Source of the DNA: Absidia repens | Lineage: Eukaryota > Mucoromycota > Mucoromycetes > Mucorales > Cunninghamellaceae | Assembly (NCBI GenBank): GCA_002105175.1 | Contig: MCGE01000003.1 | Coordinates: forward strand, 1,054,001 to 1,118,000 | Length of the DNA stretch: 64,000 nucleotides | Direction: 5' to 3' | Shown: positions 58,584 to 64,000 of the stretch, in pieces | Layout of the letters: each line of letters starts with the position of its first letter | Position numbering within the stretch: the first letter of the stretch is position 1 | Notes under the pieces: generated by a model | Told to the model about the DNA's origin: nothing | Seen by the model: the letters and a program-made list of their open reading frames with translations, nothing else | Databases searched by the model: none | Made by a program: the position numbers and the translations under genes

Positions 58584-61199
58584 CTAACCAGTGCCATTTT
58601 GTCCTTGCTCTTGTCGTAAGGTCCGTACCATTCTTCCCAGTCGGTCAATTTCCTTTTTGTTTGTACGTGTCCGTACCAATGCTTTGAGTAAATAGTGCCA
58701 GACCTTGTCATTCGGTGCCAGATGTTGTTGTTCCTGCATATGATTAAAGATCAGCAATGCCATAGGAGCATTTCGGAAAATAGCACATCCTTGTAGGAGA
58801 GCAACATATGTTTCCATTGCTGGTTTCACACCATCCGAACACATATGAGTAAATATATCCACCGCCCGTCGAATGTTGTGTTTTGCAAAGCAAGCAATCA
58901 AAGTCGTATAAGTGTATGCATTCGGCTTCTGGTATCCTGTCAATTTCCGGAATAGGATATATGCCTGTGTAGGTCCCATCTTTTTGTGTTCTAAAAGTCC
59001 ATTTGTTGCTGATGATGACGTTGTATTGCTGATTTCTAGTGATGCCTCTACAATGTCCCTGGGTATGTGTTGCTGCTGCTGATGACGTTGCTGTTTCGTT
59101 GTCCCCCGTTTGGCGTTCTTGATACACGTTTTCAATATGGATGTATACGCATGTAAATTCGGTTCTACCCCAGTTGATTTCAGTGTTCGGAATAGTTCCC
59201 AGGCCATGTCGTTTTCTTCATTCATCACCAAGCCACGGATCACCATCGCCATAGTAATATCATCGGGTACGGAGTATCGTCGCATCATCACCAAAGCTGT
59301 AAGGGCAGCCGGAACATCACGGCATTGGAAAAGAGAATCCACTAAAAAGAAATGAGGGTTGACTTCAGAGGAAGATTTGATAGAGGAAGACGCCATTTTA
59401 TGAAGACCAAAGCTATCAAGCACACATTGTTTCTGTCTTGCTTTGCCATATCCTTTCACCAGATGATTGACCATGACCGAATCCGCAAAAGAAGAATTTC
59501 GTCTATAAAGGGTTTCGTAGAATTCGCGTGCATGGCCCACGTCTTCAGTCACTTTCACCCACATCACCGCCGACCAGAATTCGTTATCCATCTTGCTATC
59601 CATCGTCAAATTCATTTTGTCGACCCAGGTAGAGAGTAAAGATTGCGCCAAGTCCAATTTGCCATGTCGAATACAATTGGTCAATAACGACGTAGCCATC
59701 ACCTTGTTCAATTGCCCTTTGTTGTCAAAGGTATAATTTTTCATCAGATCAACTGCTGCCTTCATATTTCCAGATCGCCCATAAGATTCAATCAATGCAG
59801 CATATGTCACCGTAGTTGGTTTCAATCCATTTTTCCGCATCGCCTTCCACAGCCGCCGAGCATTTGTTTCATCACCATTGCGTGCCAGACCGGAAATCAA
59901 AGAGGTGTAAATATGTACATTAAATGTTGTTGCGTCTAGTGTTGCATCACTGTCGCTGCCTTGGGTATCCTTGCCACTGTTGTTGTTGCTGTTGCTGTTG
60001 TTGTCTTCGTCTATCACCAACATCCCAGTTTCCTTCATCGTTGTCATAAACCGTACAGTCGCATTCATATCTACAGATAAGGCACTGACCATCATTGCAC
60101 ATGCCTTTCTTTCCATCATGACACCATGTTTCATTGCTTCTTCCATAAGTTCTGCTGCCACCAAGGACCACGCCAAATTCCCATTTCGTTTCGCAGCATG
60201 CGCCAAAGAAGTGTAGAAGCTTGGTTGGAGTTGACCATGAGTCACCAATGCCCGGAGTAAATCACATAAAGCCACCACATCCCCTTGCCGAGACATCCCA
60301 AACATGATTTGCGAATAATGACGATTTCCAATCATGATGCGACCTTCTGATTGTGCTGTCTTCATATGATCCAGAATTTGTAAAAGCTTCGGTGTTGCAT
60401 CGGGAGCATATTTGATGATGTTCAATAAATGCCCATAGTGATTCGACCGCATATAAGATGTCACTTTGTGTTCCATCATAGCTTCATATATTTTCCATGC
60501 CACTTGGTGCTTGTATTGTGAAACGTTGTATAACATGCTGCGAAGGGTCTTAAAGATAAATATGTTGTCGATGTGGGAGTTGTGGATCTTGAGTTCTTCA
60601 AGTAGGTGATCAATGTCGTTTTCCACGTTAAACCACCGCGGATGTAGCAGTGACTTGGGTTGTCGTTCGATGGGTGTAGACGGTGTCGCTGATGCTGTTG
60701 ATGCTCCAGAAGAAGATTGAACTTGACTGGTTGATTCCATGGAAGACAAAACCTGTTGATTGACTGGATCGAAGCTTGTTGAAGAGGCATATCTTGTGGA
60801 GGTGACACTATTTAGTGACGATGTTGATAGCTTGATCCGAATAGAAGTGTGATGGTGACCAGCTACTTTCAAACAAGGTTTTGATCGTGTTCGGCATTGT
60901 TGATGAGCATAAGATGGATGAATCGTAGAGGAGATGTAATGATCCAAGTCGACCGATGGCCAATGGCGATACGTCCGTTGCTGTCTTTGATTAGGGGACC
61001 TTGAAGTGGAAGATCGTGGTGATGAAGAGAAGCACCGATGAGATGAAGCACGAGACGCTGACGAACCACCACCAATGAATCCAACTTGTTGAGAAAGGAG
61101 GAGATTCCGGAAGTAGCACATCCAAAGAGATTGAGTCGATATGCATGGTGTACTTGACTTGCTACTTCCTCTAGTAGGAAGGCCAAGCGTTGATCGCAT
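58584..61199 (-). CDS. Pentatricopeptide repeat protein, probably mitochondrial
   Basis: Single exon, 871 residues from the ATG at 61199. The N-terminus (MRSTLGLPTRGSSKSS...ASSHRCFSSSPRSSTSRS) is Arg/Ser-rich with almost no acidic residues, as expected of a mitochondrial presequence. An in-frame ATG at 61277 would add a hydrophobic leader that hides this, so the inner start is preferred. PPR motifs are spread over the rest; clear ones are VHIYTSLISGLARNGDETNA / RLWKAMRKNGLKP, TVTYAALIESYGRSGNMKAA, LHAYTSILKTCIK, NAYTYTTLIACFAKHNIRRA and AMETYVALLQGC. Such proteins bind single-stranded organelle RNA and act in its processing, stability or translation. The target transcript is not inferable. 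Low-complexity Asn/Ser and Gln/His runs interrupt two linkers. Confidence 0.88.
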   Translation of the reverse strand: MRSTLGLPTRGSSKSSTPCISTQSLWMCYFRNLLLSQQVGFIGGGSSASRASSHRCFSSSPRSSTSRSPNQRQQRTYRHWPSVDLDHYISSTIHPSYAHQQCRTRSKPCLKVAGHHHTSIRIKLSTSSLNSVTSTRYASSTSFDPVNQQVLSSMESTSQVQSSSGASTASATPSTPIERQPKSLLHPRWFNVENDIDHLLEELKIHNSHIDNIFIFKTLRSMLYNVSQYKHQVAWKIYEAMMEHKVTSYMRSNHYGHLLNIIKYAPDATPKLLQILDHMKTAQSEGRIMIGNRHYSQIMFGMSRQGDVVALCDLLRALVTHGQLQPSFYTSLAHAAKRNGNLAWSLVAAELMEEAMKHGVMMERKACAMMVSALSVDMNATVRFMTTMKETGMLVIDEDNNSNSNNNSGKDTQGSDSDATLDATTFNVHIYTSLISGLARNGDETNARRLWKAMRKNGLKPTTVTYAALIESYGRSGNMKAAVDLMKNYTFDNKGQLNKVMATSLLTNCIRHGKLDLAQSLLSTWVDKMNLTMDSKMDNEFWSAVMWVKVTEDVGHAREFYETLYRRNSSFADSVMVNHLVKGYGKARQKQCVLDSFGLHKMASSSIKSSSEVNPHFFLVDSLFQCRDVPAALTALVMMRRYSVPDDITMAMVIRGLVMNEENDMAWELFRTLKSTGVEPNLHAYTSILKTCIKNAKRGTTKQQRHQQQQHIPRDIVEASLEISNTTSSSATNGLLEHKKMGPTQAYILFRKLTGYQKPNAYTYTTLIACFAKHNIRRAVDIFTHMCSDGVKPAMETYVALLQGCAIFRNAPMALLIFNHMQEQQHLAPNDKVWHYLLKALVRTRTNKKEIDRLGRMVRTLRQEQGQNGTG

Positions 61200-63014
61200 C
61201 GATAAAATCAAGTGATGACAGGTAAGGTAAGGGAAGATGGATATGTATATATAAAGAATGAGAAGGGGAAGCCACAAAGGTGTGAAGTGAAGAAAAAAAA
61301 AAAACTAAACAAGATAGACAAATCAAGGGTATCGAGCAAAAAGACAAAATAAAAGAAAAGAGCGGAAAAAAACCTGTCAGTGTTTAAAGAAATGGCGCGA
61401 CGTTTGAAAAGGGGACAAAAAAAAACAACCAGTGAAAAAAGTGATGTCACATTTCAACTGTGAAAAATTGTGAAATTAGAATGCCGCTAGACATTTCAGT
61501 GATGAAGATCATAAACCAACAAACGTGGTGGGTATAGATGCTAGAAACGTTGTTTGTATTTATACACCCTCCTTCTTGTGGGTTTTTATTTTTTAAAAAA
61601 ATTATGGCGTTGACTAAGCCATGGCCTATGTAAATGAAACAAGATATTTAGGTGGGTTTATGGATATAATTAGTCAATGGACATCTGAATATAGCAAGAT
61701 TGTCCGTATCAATTTCTAATATGTCAAAATGCTCCTCATGGGAAAAAAAAAATCCATCGAGGCATAATTTTTGGTTGAATGCATCAATTGTTTTTTCTTG
61801 TTTTGTGCTGTGGGTGGGCAGGGGAGGTCGTGAGAGAGAGATAGAAGTTCGGCGTGAAAATTAAAGCGAAATGCTTGGATTGTCACTTTGGGAGCGGGCT
61901 TTGAACTACGCGTTGATTTTTTTTTCGGAAAGCTTGGAAAACTCATTGAACCCTTCCCATACATTGTCCAGATATATTCAAACCATAGTAGCACAGTTTT
62001 ACAATTTTTGTCATACAATATACCTGAGGGAAACAAGCAGTATTATATTAAGTCTGAATGAGTGAAGTGATCGTTCATGCACAATACCCTTTTTAAAAAA
62101 GAAAAAACAAAAGAAAAGGAAAGTAATTCACTTTGATCATATTACTGAGGCACACTCAAGGCACAGACAATCATATAACAGGATTTAAATTAGACTGTTT
62201 CGATAAATTTTATGCAGGAGAACCACGGTTATCATTAATAGGAATACGCACGAGGAAAAAAAGGAGCGATCTTTTATTTATTGTGATCTTAGAGAAAAAG
62301 GAGGCTAAACTAAAAGTATTATACAATAGCGCAATTTCCTTTATCTGGTGACATCAGCGTTACCGAATAATAGCCTTGGCAGTGCCATATCTGTACTGTA
62401 CTTTGCACATTGTACTGTGCTTTATGATAATCGTATATGTAGGTTTTACATGTAGCATATTCCATTGATAATAATAAACATACCGGTATTGTTGTGGTGG
62501 CGATGGTGCTTGTTTTTTATAGTCTTGTAGTTATATTATGTGATTGTTGTCTTATTCTCGGCCGATCTTCTGTTTTTGGTCAGTTTGTAACAATCGGTAA
62601 TTTAAAATATTTGAGCTGTGGGTTGGTTGGTTGCTTGAACCACATATTTTTTATTTGGACAGTACACGACTGTCGTAAAACTGACTGGCAGTACTTATCT
62701 TATCACTTATAATGAAATCATTTCTTTTTGAAAGTAAACAACAGCTTGTTTTTGTTCTGTTTGTTTGTAAGTGGTCAAAACATAAAAGGTGTGCATAAAA
62801 ATGAGCGCGTCTACCACTATCTTGATGACTTTTGAAACGAGAAAAGCTTGAAGCTTGATCTAATTTTGAAGTCCCGCATGTACTACAATAAATTGCTTTT
62901 CCATTTTTTTTTCACTTTTCCTCATTTTTTTTTCTTTCCCTCCCATTTACCCTTTTGTCGATACTCTTTATTTTATTGGTTTTTTTTTTAAAAATATATA
63001 CCTTGACGTAAAGA
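61200..63014. other. 1.8-kb divergent spacer between the PPR and tricalbin genes
   Basis: Promoters of both genes. Pyrimidine-rich stretch 62900-62990 just upstream of the tricalbin ATG. Several short open frames (61716-62036, 62494-62712) carry no domain. No repeat R1 copy here. Confidence 0.4.
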
Positions 63015-64000
63015 ATGGCTTCACAAGTGGAAAACGATTCTAATGTCAATCTGACTACCCCTTCATCTTCAATGGAAGAATCCAAGAAACCTCAAGTGCC
63101 TCCAACAACTGAACCTTCCTCGTCCGATGACATGCCTCCTGCAACAATAACTACAACAACAGCTAATGCCCCTGGTAGCTTCCAAAAAAACAATGGTGAT
63201 CTACCAGACTGGTACAATGTGGGGTGGACATCCTTCTCTGAACTCCCCAATCCTGGCCAGGAACAAGATTTGGAAACTTTGAAAAAAAAGCTCGGTGGCT
63301 CATCCGACGCGCTGGTAGAAGCTTTTAGTACGTCTCGACCTGACAAGACTCCAAGTAAACGTGATTTGATCTCTCATTATCTTAGCGAAGCTTACTATGG
63401 TGAATGGTATCACAACGCGGGTGTCATGATCGTTGCCGTGGCCTCTACTTGGGCACAAACCAAGCTTGGTGGTGGATTGATGGGCTGTTTGGTGATTGGC
63501 GCATTTTTGGGTAAGTTCTTTGTTTTTTTTGAGGAGGCGAACGCATAGGATAGATATCAAATTGAATGGATGAATCTAACATTAGGATTGGATTATCATA
63601 GGCACTTATTATCAAACCTCCGTTAAGCGTCTCCGGCGCAATATGCGTGATGATCTTCAACGCGAACTTATGGCAACAAGACTTTTGACAGACGTGGAAT
63701 CGGCTGATTGGATTAATAACTTTATGAATCGATTCTGGCTTATCTATGAACCTGGCCTCTCTGCTCAAATCATCTCAACTGCTGATGCCATTCTTATTGA
63801 AAGCACACCTTCCTTTTTGGATTCTATTCGTTTGTCCACTTTTACTCTTGGTACTAAGGCTCCTCGTATTGAAGGTATCAAGACTTATCCTCGAACTGAA
63901 CCCAATGTGGTGGTAAGTGGATGTACATAGTGGCGGCAAAATCATAATGACAAAATGGTACTGATATTTTTTCCTTTCAATTATAATTTAGTGCATGGAT
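63015..64000 (+). CDS. Tricalbin / extended-synaptotagmin-like protein (5' part, cut by window end)
   Basis: Exons seen: 63015-63510, 63602-63912 and 63992-64000 (continuing outside), junctions in frame. A Ser/Thr/Pro-rich N-terminus of about 60 residues is followed by a hydrophobic hairpin near residues 133-166 (AGVMIVAVASTWAQ, GGGLMGCLVIGAFLG) that would anchor the protein in the ER. The start of an SMP lipid-transfer domain follows: ESADWINNFMNRFWLIYEPGLSAQII, FLDSIRLSTFTLGTKAPRIEGIKTYPRTEPNVVVCMD. Tricalbins tether cortical ER to the plasma membrane and move lipids; C2 domains are expected downstream but lie beyond the window. Start ATG at 63015 is the first in the frame. Confidence 0.9.

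Noticed and set aside
1..64000. CRISPR arrays, prokaryotic defence islands, operons or phage genes
   Set aside because: The window is spliced fungal nuclear DNA; no evenly spaced direct repeats and no prokaryotic-type gene order were seen.
1..64000. tRNA or rRNA genes
   Set aside because: No A-box/B-box pair (GGTTCRANYCC type) with a cloverleaf context was found by eye in the spacers; a covariance-model search would be decisive.

Overview
The window is eukaryotic nuclear DNA from a filamentous fungus, most likely an early-diverging lineage (Mucoromycota, order Mucorales in the first place). The grounds are short introns (about 50-110 nt) with GTAAGT/GTAAAA donors and YAG acceptors in almost every gene, AT-rich spacers full of poly-A/poly-T runs, many poly-Gln/Asp/Ser tracts in regulators, and a gene content that mixes fungal families (Skt5-like SEL1 protein, Rho3, tricalbin, AreA-type GATA factor) with families kept in early-diverging fungi but rare in Dikarya (TMEM242-like protein, ADAM-type metalloprotease, leukotriene-A4-hydrolase-type aminopeptidase, cullin-4). 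The species assignment is inference.

Layout, left to right: a truncated dispersed repeat (1-884); TMEM242-like mitochondrial membrane protein (-); Skt5/Chs4-like SEL1 protein (-); an acidic single-pass membrane protein (-); a small uncertain gene (-) head to head with mitochondrial GrpE/Mge1 (+); an inverted pair of repeat copies (9369-10505); an uncertain small two-exon gene (-); an Osh6/7-type oxysterol-binding protein (-) with an apparent one-base frame break; LTA4H-type aminopeptidase (-); repeat copy; Clg1/Pcl-type cyclin (-); double-finger GATA factor (-); Vps33 (-); Leo1 of the Paf1 complex (-); repeat copy; ACOT13-like thioesterase (+); a degenerate gene fragment; repeat copy; forkhead factor (-); ADAM-like metalloprotease (-); Set3-like PHD/SET protein (-); ribosomal protein uS7/RPS5 (-); the most complete repeat copy (49556-50546); cullin-4 with 18 exons (-); Rho3 GTPase (+) with a GC-AG intron; repeat copy; a PPR protein (-); and the 5' part of a tricalbin (+) cut by the window end.

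The genes do not form a cluster or pathway; they are housekeeping and regulatory genes, mostly on the minus strand, separated by 0.3-2 kb spacers. Loose themes are membrane contact sites and trafficking (Osh, tricalbin, Vps33, Rho3), chromatin and transcription (Leo1, Set3, GATA, forkhead, cyclin) and mitochondria (TMEM242, Mge1, PPR). Exon structures were worked out by hand; in every multi-exon gene except the Osh gene the exons join in frame with a stop only at the end.

The least explained part is a dispersed repeat family (called R1 here) with eight copies, all in spacers, two of them carrying 55-66 nt poly-T runs at the same internal position, and one or two flanked by a decayed coding-like stretch. 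I found no CRISPR array, prokaryotic-type operon, tRNA or rRNA gene, and nothing that looks like a novel defence or biosynthetic system.
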